From: Promethearchaeota archaeon
Lineage (GTDB): Archaea; Asgardarchaeota; Lokiarchaeia; Sigyniarchaeales; SOKP01
NCBI GenBank assembly: GCA_020344955.1
Contig: CP070831.1
Location: 1,551,145 to 1,583,241, forward strand
Direction of reading: 5' to 3'
Length of the DNA stretch: 32,097 nt
Made by a program: the position numbers and the translations under genes. Under the pieces are notes generated by a model. It made no database searches. It had not been told where the DNA came from and worked only from the letters and a program-made list of their open reading frames with translations. Of the stretch, positions 1 through 7,554 are shown piece after piece; positions within the stretch are counted from its first letter, which is position 1, and the number at the start of each line of letters is the position of its first letter.

Positions 1-2
1 AA

Positions 3-476
3 CAGGAAAAGCATATTCCTGCTTCAATTCGGTTAGGCAAGAAATATGTAAATGAGTTGATTGATGTTAGTAGTTTCCCCCGAAAAACAATCATTTGCAA
101 TACAGAATATGGAAGAATCACTATAACAATTTGCCGAGATTTTTTAGATATGGATTTAAGAGTAGAGTTAAAAAATTTCGAACCAGCTATAGATATTATT
201 CTGAATCCTGCTTTTACACCTGTAACTGCTGATTTTAATGCTACGCATTTTGATGCTCGTCGATCTATATATGCTTACTGTTTCTTCGCTAATGTTGCTG
301 AATTTGGTGATTCAATTATTTATACACCTGAGAAAGATCATACTGAAAGAAAAATTCCAGCAAAAGAAGAAGGTTTGATATATAAAGATATCGATCTCTT
401 CAAATTGCGTTCAGAACGAAAAAAATGGGAAAAAGAGCAGAAAAAAGAAAGACAATTCATCCAAAGTACAAGATAA
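3..476 (+). CDS. Carbon-nitrogen hydrolase C-terminal part (5' partial)
   Basis: The reading frame is already open at nucleotide 3, so this is the tail of a longer gene entering from the left; the TTG at 57 is internal, not a start. The 157 visible residues match the end of the nitrilase domain of the next large protein (1088-4390): from residue 20 on, about 80% of positions are identical by eye, and both end in the same FIQSTR tail. Two of the three nitrilase-superfamily catalytic residues are visible: Lys in QEKHIP (codon 9-11) and Cys in ICRDF (codon 132-134). The catalytic Glu would lie off-window. By analogy with its neighbour it is probably the end of a TPR-nitrilase fusion that hydrolyses a C-N bond (amide or nitrile). 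The substrate cannot be read from the sequence. It is followed by a T-rich stretch (about 482-488) that may end transcription. Confidence 0.85.
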   Translation, partial: QEKHIPASIRLGKKYVNELIDVSSFPRKTIICNTEYGRITITICRDFLDMDLRVELKNFEPAIDIILNPAFTPVTADFNATHFDARRSIYAYCFFANVAEFGDSIIYTPEKDHTERKIPAKEEGLIYKDIDLFKLRSERKKWEKEQKKERQFIQSTR

Positions 477-562
477 CCTATTTTTTTATGTTAAATTTTA
501 AAAATTCTAAAAAATAATTATTGAATTAGTGAACTTAATAGGTCTTAAAGAAAATTCTAAGC

Positions 563-1018
563 ATGATTGTTAAAAGTACCCAAGTAGCAACTCTAATTGA
601 AGAAGCGGAAATTGAAGAAAGGAATTATAATTGGCAGAAAGCTGCGAGGTTATATGAACAAGCTGCCAAATTATTTTCAGAGAATAAAATGTTAGAAGAT
701 GCTGCAAGAACTTATGTCAAATTTGGTGATATATGCATTCGAGCTGTTAAAGCATCAAAAATTAAAGAAGAATATTTAAATTGGACCTCACAATCGATTA
801 AAGCTTTTCACATGGCAGAGAATTTTTTTATCCAATCAAATAACGAGCTTCTAAGTATGGAATGTAAAGCTAGAGCTCTAAATGCCATGAGTTATACGAT
901 TACTTCAATAGAAAAAGGGAGGGATGCTTTAAAAAAATCAATTAATGTGTGTTTAGAATTAATTAAGATTTATTCAACTAAAAAGGATAAAAATAATCTT
1001 ATAAATTTATCAATTTAA
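563..1018 (+). CDS. N-terminal TPR fragment of an interrupted TPR-nitrilase gene
   Basis: This ORF encodes 151 residues of amphipathic helix pairs typical of TPR/alpha-solenoid proteins; for example, residues about 10-55 hold an AARLYEQAAKLF motif followed by AARTYVKFGD. It ends at TAA 1016-1018, but the same frame stays open across 1019-1087 and runs straight into the 1088-4390 ORF with sensible helical protein sequence. It is therefore most likely the first 151 residues of one protein of about 1,275 residues. Either the stop is a recent nonsense mutation or sequencing error, or the two parts are made separately. The ATG at 563 has no clear SD. TPR arrays usually bind other proteins, and no ligand can be assigned. 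Confidence is high that it is coding and moderate that it is a fragment. Confidence 0.75.
   Translation: MIVKSTQVATLIEEAEIEERNYNWQKAARLYEQAAKLFSENKMLEDAARTYVKFGDICIRAVKASKIKEEYLNWTSQSIKAFHMAENFFIQSNNELLSMECKARALNAMSYTITSIEKGRDALKKSINVCLELIKIYSTKKDKNNLINLSI
1016..1018 (+). other. In-frame TAA interrupting the TPR-nitrilase gene
   Basis: The ORFs 563-1018 and 1088-4390 are in the same frame. The 23 codons between them (1019-1087) contain no further stop and read as plausible helical protein, including LIKEPSDFEYYF. One base change (to AAA, CAA, GAA or TTA) would restore a single 1,275-residue ORF. No SD precedes the TTG at 1088. Confidence 0.7.
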
Positions 1019-1087
1019 GCATTAGATTCAATATTTTTTTTAATCTATTTAATTAAAGAACCGTCTGATTTTGAATATTACTTCAAA

Positions 1088-4000
1088 TTGAGTCGTAATT
1101 TAATAGAAAAAGCTTGGGTTCCTCTAAAAAAAAAGGACAATATTAATTTTAGAACAGAATTATTACTTGCTGAAAACTTTTTGTTCATTGGAAGCAGATA
1201 TACGGAGCTTATATATGGAGATAAAAAAGAAGAAGAACTCCGCAGAAAATTCTTTATTAGATGTGAAGAAACGTTAGATAAAGTTAGAGGATGCGATGAT
1301 TTTTCAATTCTTGGAAATGTCTATATGGTAGCTGGGTCGCATTATTGTTTTTTCGGAACACTTTTTGCTAAAGAACGAAAAGAACGGATGAAACTTATAG
1401 AAAGGGGATTTAACTTATTAGAAAAATCAATAATTTTTTTCAGGACTACAAAAGATTATATTAAGTTAATCTATGCAATTTATGCTTTAGATTATCTAGC
1501 TGTTGTCTTTGGAAGGTTTGAGTATTATCAAAAGAGAATTTTTAGTGATGTACATGAACTCGAAAATTTCAGTAAAATTTACGACAATTTTCATACTCCT
1601 CATGGTCTCTACATTTCTCGCCTTTCTTTTGTATATTATCTTAATTTTACCAGCAAGAGTTTTATTAAAGATGACACACGGAAATCTTTTGCAAAAGCGG
1701 GAATAAAGTTAGCAAAAAAGGATTTGAAGAATCTTGCATTTGGACCTTTTATAGCCCAAGATTCTCAAGCATTAACTAGGTTCTACTCACAATTAGTGAT
1801 TCTTTCCGATGAAGATGATCCTCAACAAGAATATATTCAAGAAATGTTTTTTTATGCTGATCAGGCTAAAAATCATTCTAAAGAATATATTGGAGGAACT
1901 GCTCGATCAGCTGGTTTTGATTCAATATATGCTGCTAATAAAACTATGGCAGATATTACTAAAGATAAGGAGCCCAAAATTAAACATTTAAAGATCGCGA
2001 TTGAAGCTGCTACGAATAATATTAAATATGCAATAGAATCTTATAACTTATATTTAGCTGCTCAAATGCGTTTAGGTTTACTTCATGAGGAATTAGGAAT
2101 TCTAACGTCTGAAAATGAATCCCTGATGGAAGCTAGGGAATTATTTCTACGATTAATTGAAGAAACTTTAGAAAAGGGTTATTATTATCATTATACAGCT
2201 GCTTGCTATGAGTATATTGCTCGTTTAGAAGATCGATTAGGAAATCATATAGTTTCTGCAGAATATTATGAGAAAGCAGAAAAAGCTCATAATATATCAT
2301 TAGAAGAAGTTGAATTTAAACCGTTAAAGGATAGAATTAATGAAAAAATAAATTATACTAAAGCTTGGAATTTTATTGAAAAGGCTAAAGCGTTTCATAA
2401 AAGAGAAAATCACTTAAAAGCCAAAAAAAACTATGAAGAAGCGGCAAAGATCTTAAAAAATTTACCCAATTTTAATTATGAAGCAGCTTATTATAGTGCC
2501 TGGATAACTTTAGAAGAAGCAGAAGATCTTAGTAAACAGGAAAGATATGATGAGGCTATAACGACTTATCAAAAAACAAGAGATCATTTTGATAATGCTA
2601 TCTATACAATTAGATTTATTCGGAAAAATGTAAGAAGATCTAAAGATTTAAAAAAACTTGAGAAAGTAGCAAAAGTAAGAATGAATCATTGTTCGGCTAG
2701 AATAAATCTTGAAGAAGCAAGAATTTTAGGAAAAAAGGGAGAACATCTTGCTGCTGCTGAGAAATTTAACAATGCAGCAACCCAATTCAGAGACATCTGC
2801 ATATTATATAAAATTAAAAGAGAACGAGCAGAATTAGAAGCTATATATCATCTCTGTAGGGCTTGGGAAAGCATGGAGTTAGCGGAAAATTATGAGGATC
2901 CGGAAAAATTCGCAGAAGCCGCAAACCTGTTCGAAAAAGCTAGCAATTACTTTACTGAAAGCAAATTAAAGTTCCTTGCTCAGGGTAATTCAAATTTTTG
3001 TTTAGCTTTAGAATTAGGGTGTAAATTTGATGAGTCTCATGATATGGAAGTTAAAATAACATTGTATCCGAATGTTAAATCAATTCTAAGGAAAGCAGCA
3101 GACTTATATGATAAGGGTGGTTTTAAAAATGGTGCAGATTGGGCACTGGCAACATCCACTTATTTCGATGCTGCTTGGTATTTAATTCAAGCTGATAATG
3201 AATTAGATGTAAATAAAAAACAAGAATTTTTAAATTATGGCTCAAATTATTTAAAGTCATCAGCAGAACTCTTTCATGAAGCAGGATACATTGATAAAGA
3301 AAAAGAAGTTTTAGAAAGATTAGATAGAGTAATGAAGGAGGAAAAAATACTTGTTTCTGCCTTAAATACAATCAATAAACCCTCTGTTTCAAGAAGTATA
3401 GAAGGTATCATTACACCTTCATGTCCAATTGAAACAAGTCAATCCCCGCGAATAGGTGAAATTCAACAGTATTCTGAAGAAGTCAGTACATTTTTGGAAA
3501 AAGATAGTAAAATAAAAAAATATGAAATAGAATATAGGGATTTGTTAAAAGATTATCCAAAGTCCCCTAGGAATCAGTGTCGTGTTGGTATTGCCCAAAT
3601 TGGTATCTCAAGTTCCGGTGATATAATGAATGAATTTTATGAGGAAAAGCCTAAAGGTCTACTAACACTAAAAGAAGAAAAAGTTAATGATATTAAATCA
3701 AAAGTAAAGGAAATGATTGAAAATGCTCATGAAGAAGGTATTAACATTTTACTTTTTCCTGAAATGACCGTGGATCTCAAATATCAACAGTTTTCAGAAC
3801 ACATATTAAATCTTGCAAAAAAATATGACATGTATATTGTCCCTGGATCATATCATAACATCAATACAAAAAGTAATATAAGTCTAGTTATAGGAACTGA
3901 AGGAATTCTCTGGCAACAAGAAAAACATATTCCTGCTATCATTAGCCTTGAGAGAGGAAGATTTAAAGAAGGAATAGACACATCTACTCTACCTCATAAA

Positions 4001-4390
4001 ACAATTGTGTGTAATACAGAATATGGAAGAATAGCTATTGCAACTTGCCGTGATTTTCTTGACATGGATTTAAGAGTTGAACTAAAAAACTTTGAGCCCC
4101 CTATCGATATTATTCTGAATCCTGCCTTTACACCGGTTACAGCTGATTTTAAGGCAGTTCATTTTGATGCTCGTAGATCAATTTATGCTTACACATTTTT
4201 CGCAAATGTTGCGGATTATGGGAACTCCCTTATATATACCCCAGAAAAAGAGCGCGTAGAAAGGAATGTCCCTCCAAAAGAGGAAGGCTTAATTTACAAA
4301 GATGTGGATCTTTTTAGACTTCGTTCTGAGCGAAAAAAATGGGAAGAAAAACAGAAAAAAGAAAAAGGTTTTATCCAAAGTACAAGATAA
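1088..4390 (+). CDS. TPR/alpha-solenoid protein with C-terminal carbon-nitrogen hydrolase domain
   Basis: This is a giant two-part protein. Residues 1 to about 780 are alternating amphipathic helices with TPR-like A/Y/L periodicity (for example AEYYEKAEKAH, AKKNYEEAAKIL, AAEKFNNAATQF). About 780-830 is a polar linker. From about 835 to 1100 lies a nitrilase-superfamily domain starting at RVGIAQIG. The catalytic triad is complete: Glu892 (FPEMTVD), Lys946 (QEKHIP) and Cys987 (TCRDFLD). Known members hydrolyse or condense amides; the substrate here is unknown. The TTG at 1088 is the first start after the upstream stop and has no SD. The true start is probably ATG 563, making this the larger part of an interrupted gene. 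It is a tandem paralogue of the gene ending at 476 and converges on the AbrB-PhoU gene with 7 nt between stops. Cytoplasmic, since no signal peptide or membrane segment is seen. Confidence 0.85.
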   Translation: MSRNLIEKAWVPLKKKDNINFRTELLLAENFLFIGSRYTELIYGDKKEEELRRKFFIRCEETLDKVRGCDDFSILGNVYMVAGSHYCFFGTLFAKERKERMKLIERGFNLLEKSIIFFRTTKDYIKLIYAIYALDYLAVVFGRFEYYQKRIFSDVHELENFSKIYDNFHTPHGLYISRLSFVYYLNFTSKSFIKDDTRKSFAKAGIKLAKKDLKNLAFGPFIAQDSQALTRFYSQLVILSDEDDPQQEYIQEMFFYADQAKNHSKEYIGGTARSAGFDSIYAANKTMADITKDKEPKIKHLKIAIEAATNNIKYAIESYNLYLAAQMRLGLLHEELGILTSENESLMEARELFLRLIEETLEKGYYYHYTAACYEYIARLEDRLGNHIVSAEYYEKAEKAHNISLEEVEFKPLKDRINEKINYTKAWNFIEKAKAFHKRENHLKAKKNYEEAAKILKNLPNFNYEAAYYSAWITLEEAEDLSKQERYDEAITTYQKTRDHFDNAIYTIRFIRKNVRRSKDLKKLEKVAKVRMNHCSARINLEEARILGKKGEHLAAAEKFNNAATQFRDICILYKIKRERAELEAIYHLCRAWESMELAENYEDPEKFAEAANLFEKASNYFTESKLKFLAQGNSNFCLALELGCKFDESHDMEVKITLYPNVKSILRKAADLYDKGGFKNGADWALATSTYFDAAWYLIQADNELDVNKKQEFLNYGSNYLKSSAELFHEAGYIDKEKEVLERLDRVMKEEKILVSALNTINKPSVSRSIEGIITPSCPIETSQSPRIGEIQQYSEEVSTFLEKDSKIKKYEIEYRDLLKDYPKSPRNQCRVGIAQIGISSSGDIMNEFYEEKPKGLLTLKEEKVNDIKSKVKEMIENAHEEGINILLFPEMTVDLKYQQFSEHILNLAKKYDMYIVPGSYHNINTKSNISLVIGTEGILWQQEKHIPAIISLERGRFKEGIDTSTLPHKTIVCNTEYGRIAIATCRDFLDMDLRVELKNFEPPIDIILNPAFTPVTADFKAVHFDARRSIYAYTFFANVADYGNSLIYTPEKERVERNVPPKEEGLIYKDVDLFRLRSERKKWEEKQKKEKGFIQSTR

Positions 4391-4397
4391 TTAAATT

Positions 4398-5288
4398 TTA
4401 TATAAAAGCAGCCATATCTTTACATTTCTCTGCAATTCTTATCATATCTTTTACCTTGTCTTTGTCTTCATAATCTAACTTACTCAATAAAGAATTCGCC
4501 TTCTCAACTAATTTAGTCTTTTTTAACCAAGCTTTGTGGGCTAAAACAAGATCATTCTTCAGATAAGCATTCATCACTTCATTAAAATATTCAATTATCT
4601 CTATGAAGAATTCTCTTACATTCTCATTTATTCTCATATTTCTGAGAATCTTACCGATATCTTCAATTTTTTCGCAAAACATACGATAATCCATAGCTTC
4701 TAGTGGCGTAAAATCAGTGTCTTCTGAAACATATATTCCAGTTCTGAGATATGTTCTTATATGTGTTACTAATATAAAATAAAATTTTTTTAACTGGCTA
4801 AAATTATATTTCAAATCATCAAATTGATCTTCTAATATATTTTCTAACATGTCAGCAACTAAATATAATAGACGTTGAATAAGTTTTTTTGTGGGAATTT
4901 TTTTGTAGCCAAAATTTTGTATCACCAATCTTTGTCGTTGATCTTCAATGATTTCTGTATTTGGAAGTCCATTTACTAACCATCTTATTTCACTTCTCAA
5001 ATCATTATCAATCTCTTTATCCGAGATTACAACTATATTTGTTTGACCAGATAGGCAGTGTTTTACAATTTCTCTCGCAATATATGGACTTGAATGAAGT
5101 GTAAGTTCCTCTCTTAGATTCAAGTCTTCTTGCTCATGTTTTGGTGAAATTGTTAATGACCCATCACTACGAACATCTATAGCTACTGGTGATTTGCTAC
5201 TTAAATCAAAATTCTCAATCCACTTCTTTGGCAAACTGACGAAGAATGAGCCACTTATTTTTTGTAGTTTTCTAAAAATTCTCTCCAT
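4398..5288 (-). CDS. AbrB/SpoVT-type DNA-binding plus PhoU-domain regulator
   Basis: This 296-residue protein has an N-terminal swapped-hairpin AbrB-like domain (about residues 1-50, with KLQKISGSFFVSLPKKW followed by beta-rich sequence ending TISPKH). A long helical PhoU-like region follows (about 100-290). This architecture is widespread in archaea and is usually annotated as a PhoU-family phosphate-uptake regulator. The AbrB part would bind DNA; the PhoU three-helix units usually bind metal and contact transporters or kinases. No phosphate transporter lies in the window, so a phosphate role is inferred from family only. The ATG at 5288 fits a TATA-like element on the minus strand at 5310-5317, which would give a nearly leaderless transcript. 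An inverted repeat over that promoter (5316-5331) suggests autoregulation. Confidence 0.85.
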   Translation of the reverse strand: MERIFRKLQKISGSFFVSLPKKWIENFDLSSKSPVAIDVRSDGSLTISPKHEQEDLNLREELTLHSSPYIAREIVKHCLSGQTNIVVISDKEIDNDLRSEIRWLVNGLPNTEIIEDQRQRLVIQNFGYKKIPTKKLIQRLLYLVADMLENILEDQFDDLKYNFSQLKKFYFILVTHIRTYLRTGIYVSEDTDFTPLEAMDYRMFCEKIEDIGKILRNMRINENVREFFIEIIEYFNEVMNAYLKNDLVLAHKAWLKKTKLVEKANSLLSKLDYEDKDKVKDMIRIAEKCKDMAAFI

Positions 5289-5309
5289 AATTTATTATTG
5301 CATTAATTT

Positions 5310-5331
5310 TTATTTAAGTTTGTTTAAACTT
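5310..5331 (-). promoter_or_regulatory. TATA-like box with overlapping inverted repeat upstream of the AbrB-PhoU gene
   Basis: Read on the minus strand, TTAAATAA (5310-5317) lies about 25 nt upstream of the ATG at 5288. AAGTTT (5316-5321) and AAACTT (5326-5331) form a 6-bp inverted repeat with a 4-nt spacer (GTTT) that overlaps the upstream edge of the TATA box, where BRE should be. This is a classic place for an archaeal repressor operator. Function is inferred. Confidence 0.45.
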
Positions 5332-5422
5332 TTTTCTTCACCTTTAATTTTTTATACATAACATTAATTAATTGTTTAAATAATTTATAATTTAAAAATA
5401 AAAATTAATGGAGGAAAGAAAA

Positions 5423-5578
5423 ATGAAAACAAGTAGAGAAGAAATGGATATTATATTGAAAGAAGTATTAGATGAAACCAATCATTCGAATTCTAAATTT
5501 TCGATTTCTCCTTATGTAGGTCAAGGAAAAAAATATTTATATTTATATAATATACAGAAAAATAATGGAGGGATGTAA
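5423..5578 (+). CDS. Small hypothetical protein (51 aa)
   Basis: A short ORF begins at ATG 5423 behind a strong SD (GGAGG, 5410-5414) and ends at TAA 5576-5578, encoding 51 residues: an acidic helix (REEMDIILKEVLDE) followed by a polar and aromatic tail (KKYLYLYN). The next gene's ATG is only 3 nt past this stop, and that gene's SD (GGAGGG) lies inside the end of this ORF, so translational coupling is likely. I do not recognise a family. The good SD, AT-rich TATA-like sequence just upstream (about 5375-5391) and tight spacing argue that it is real. It is divergent from the AbrB-PhoU gene, with which it shares a 134-nt promoter region. Confidence 0.6.
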   Translation: MKTSREEMDIILKEVLDETNHSNSKFSISPYVGQGKKYLYLYNIQKNNGGM

Positions 5579-5580
5579 AA

Positions 5581-5844
5581 ATGGCAACAACTGAAGAAAA
5601 AATAGTCTCTACTTTAAAAGAATTTGCTAAGTATAGACTAATAGAAGAAGTAAAAGAAAAAATAGATAATATTGTAGAGGAAGCAAAAGAAAATTTAGAA
5701 AAGGAAATAGAAACAATTGTTATTAAAAGGGAACCTCTTTATCCAATAGATAAAAAGAGAGAAGAAAAAAAATGGAAGCAATCAGTAAGTTATTATCTCC
5801 TAAATCCACAAAAATTCACATTTGGATTAAGAGATTTTAAATAG
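5581..5844 (+). CDS. Small charged hypothetical protein (87 aa)
   Basis: This ORF encodes 87 residues and starts at ATG 5581 behind an SD (GGAGGG at 5568-5573) embedded in the upstream small ORF. Residues about 10-50 form a strongly charged, probably coiled-coil helix (VKEKIDNIVEEAKENLEKE). The C-terminus (about 55-87) is basic and aromatic (KKWKQSVSYYLLNPQKF). No signal peptide or membrane segment is seen and no family is recognised. With the 51-residue ORF it forms a two-gene mini-operon ending in a clear hairpin terminator. Regulation by the divergent AbrB-PhoU protein is possible but inferred from position only. Confidence 0.75.
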   Translation: MATTEEKIVSTLKEFAKYRLIEEVKEKIDNIVEEAKENLEKEIETIVIKREPLYPIDKKREEKKWKQSVSYYLLNPQKFTFGLRDFK

Positions 5845-5846
5845 AG

Positions 5847-5886
5847 AAAACTCAAAAGATTTTAATCTTTTTTTTTAGTTTTTTTT
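5847..5886 (+). terminator. Hairpin plus T-run after the small-ORF operon
   Basis: An inner stem AAAAGATT (5854-5861) pairs with AATCTTTT (5864-5871). An outer stem AAAACT (5847-5852) can pair with AGTTTT (5877-5882). The hairpin runs into long T tracts (5868-5876 and 5879-5886). It starts 2 nt past the 87-residue ORF. Confidence 0.65.
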
Positions 5887-6004
5887 GGTGTTTATTCAAC
5901 ATTTAATGAATAGAAATTCAATAATAATGATCTAAAAAATCTTATATTTTTTTAATAATATTAGAATTTAACTTGTTATATTTATTATAGGAGTAGATTT
6001 TTTT

Positions 6005-6820
6005 ATGAGTAAAGGATTTCGACTTCTTCGCATTGAATATATTTTTTCTGTGTTAATACCTTGTTTGTTATGTATTTATCTAAACGGATATGATGTTATT
6101 GCTAATATATGGATATTAGCGGGATTTGCATTTTATGCGATTACAGGAAATACTCTTAATGACGCTATTGATATGACTGATCCTAATGAAAAAGAAACTT
6201 TAGAAAGAGTAAAAGGATATAACAGAAAAGAAGTATTAGTACTAGCAATCGCAAGTTTTTTGCTAGGAACCATGTGTTTTATGATGGATATTTTAATTCA
6301 TCCTATATTAGGAATGTATTTAGCTATCATTATTTTTATGGTGATATTCTATTGCTTGTATAAATCGCTTGTTATTATCAACCACATTATTTTGGGGATC
6401 TCTCATATTATTTTACCATATTTTATGATTAAAATAAATGCTGGGGATATCTTCATGAATATATTCCCAGAAATGGAATTGTATGAATCTTTAATATTAG
6501 CAGCTATAACAGCTGTGGCATTTACTGGACAAATGGTTCATGAAATGATTGATGGAGATTCTTTAGCCAAATTAAAACCTAGAACCTCTCAAATTGTTAT
6601 TTGGATTGCATGTATAATCTCTTTAATAATAACAATAATCTCATTCATCATTACAAAATACTTAATATTCTTACCTATCTTATTTTTTCCTTTAGGAATA
6701 TTGTATATATATAGGACCCCTAGAACTGATTTATTAGGAAGAACATCATTAAAAGATATAGGTATTATTTTAGGAAACCTAATGCTTACTTATTTGGTAA
6801 TTTTAATCATAGCTCCATAA
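6005..6820 (+). CDS. UbiA-family integral membrane prenyltransferase-like protein
   Basis: This 271-residue protein is nearly all hydrophobic, with about eight membrane segments. The first Asp-rich UbiA motif reads NDAIDMTD (residues 52-59, with D53, D56 and D59 positioned as in NDxxDxxxD). A second acidic cluster EMIDGDS (E180, D183, D185) sits where the second UbiA motif belongs, before a loop with K191/R193. UbiA enzymes move a prenyl chain from a diphosphate donor to an aromatic ring, sugar or glycerol-phosphate acceptor in the membrane. In archaea they make ether lipids, quinones or hemes; which acceptor applies here cannot be told. ATG 6005 follows an AGGAG (5989-5993). The histidine phosphatase gene begins 23 nt downstream and is probably co-transcribed. 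Confidence 0.75.
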   Translation: MSKGFRLLRIEYIFSVLIPCLLCIYLNGYDVIANIWILAGFAFYAITGNTLNDAIDMTDPNEKETLERVKGYNRKEVLVLAIASFLLGTMCFMMDILIHPILGMYLAIIIFMVIFYCLYKSLVIINHIILGISHIILPYFMIKINAGDIFMNIFPEMELYESLILAAITAVAFTGQMVHEMIDGDSLAKLKPRTSQIVIWIACIISLIITIISFIITKYLIFLPILFFPLGILYIYRTPRTDLLGRTSLKDIGIILGNLMLTYLVILIIAP

Positions 6821-6843
6821 AGATATAAAAAGAGTTTTATTTC

Positions 6844-7416
6844 ATGTCTAATAATACAATCATTTTTTTAAGACATGCTGAGACAAAAATCGACAAAAAT
6901 ATAATGGTTTCTCATTGGAAACTCACAGAAAAGGGGAAAATAGAGGCATCCCACATTTCTAAATTAGATTTATTTAAAGATTTAGATTTAATTATTTCTT
7001 CAAATGAAGAAAAAGCATTTATGACTGCTATTCCTTTTTCGGAAAGACTTCATAAGGAAATCATTAGAGATGAGAGCTTAAATGAAATTAATAGAGATAA
7101 AGGGAATTACATAAATACGAATCAGGAATATCTAAAGATTTTAAAATTATGTTTGGCCTATAGGAATAAATCTTTTAATTATTGGGAAACTGTGAATAAT
7201 GCACTCAAACGGTTTTCAAAAAAGATTCAAGATTTTGATTTAAAGTATACAAATAAGAAGATTTTAATTGTTTCACATGGAGTTGTTATAAATCTATATT
7301 TTGCAAAAGTGCTTGGAAAACTAGATAATGTATTTGATAGATGGTCAACAAATACATTTTGTGATTATGGAATTATTCGAGATGGGAAAGTATTAAAAGA
7401 TATTGCGCAATTTTAA
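6844..7416 (+). CDS. Histidine phosphatase superfamily protein (phosphoglycerate mutase-like)
   Basis: This 190-residue protein has the phosphohistidine motif RHAET (R10, H11, E13; usually RHGE) close to the N-terminus. The second catalytic His is in IVSHGVVI (H145). The usual second arginine in the SSxxxRAxxTA element is replaced by lysine (ISSNEEKAFMTA, K57), a conservative change. The superfamily transfers or removes phosphate through a covalent phospho-His. It includes sugar-phosphate phosphatases, mutases and protein phosphatase regulators such as SixA, and the substrate here is not evident. It follows the UbiA-like gene by 23 nt, which might suggest a prenyl- or sugar-phosphate substrate; that is inference only. 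No signal peptide, so cytoplasmic. Confidence 0.85.
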   Translation: MSNNTIIFLRHAETKIDKNIMVSHWKLTEKGKIEASHISKLDLFKDLDLIISSNEEKAFMTAIPFSERLHKEIIRDESLNEINRDKGNYINTNQEYLKILKLCLAYRNKSFNYWETVNNALKRFSKKIQDFDLKYTNKKILIVSHGVVINLYFAKVLGKLDNVFDRWSTNTFCDYGIIRDGKVLKDIAQF

Positions 7417-7554
7417 TGGATTTACATAATATTTATATTAAAAATACAAATCAAAATCATTGATTTATGAAAAAATGTGTTATAACAAAATAAAATTAAA
7501 ATAGAAGGTATGCAATTAATATGACAATAAGTTTAATAATAAATCCTTATTATA

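Noticed and set aside
57..476. TTG at 57 as the start of a 139-residue protein
   Set aside because: The frame is open to nucleotide 3 and the upstream residues (QEKHIP) match the paralogue, including the catalytic Lys.
1503..1991. Two short plus-strand ORFs within the TPR region
   Set aside because: Alternate-frame readings of the TPR-nitrilase gene; hydrophobic and low-complexity, with no start signals.
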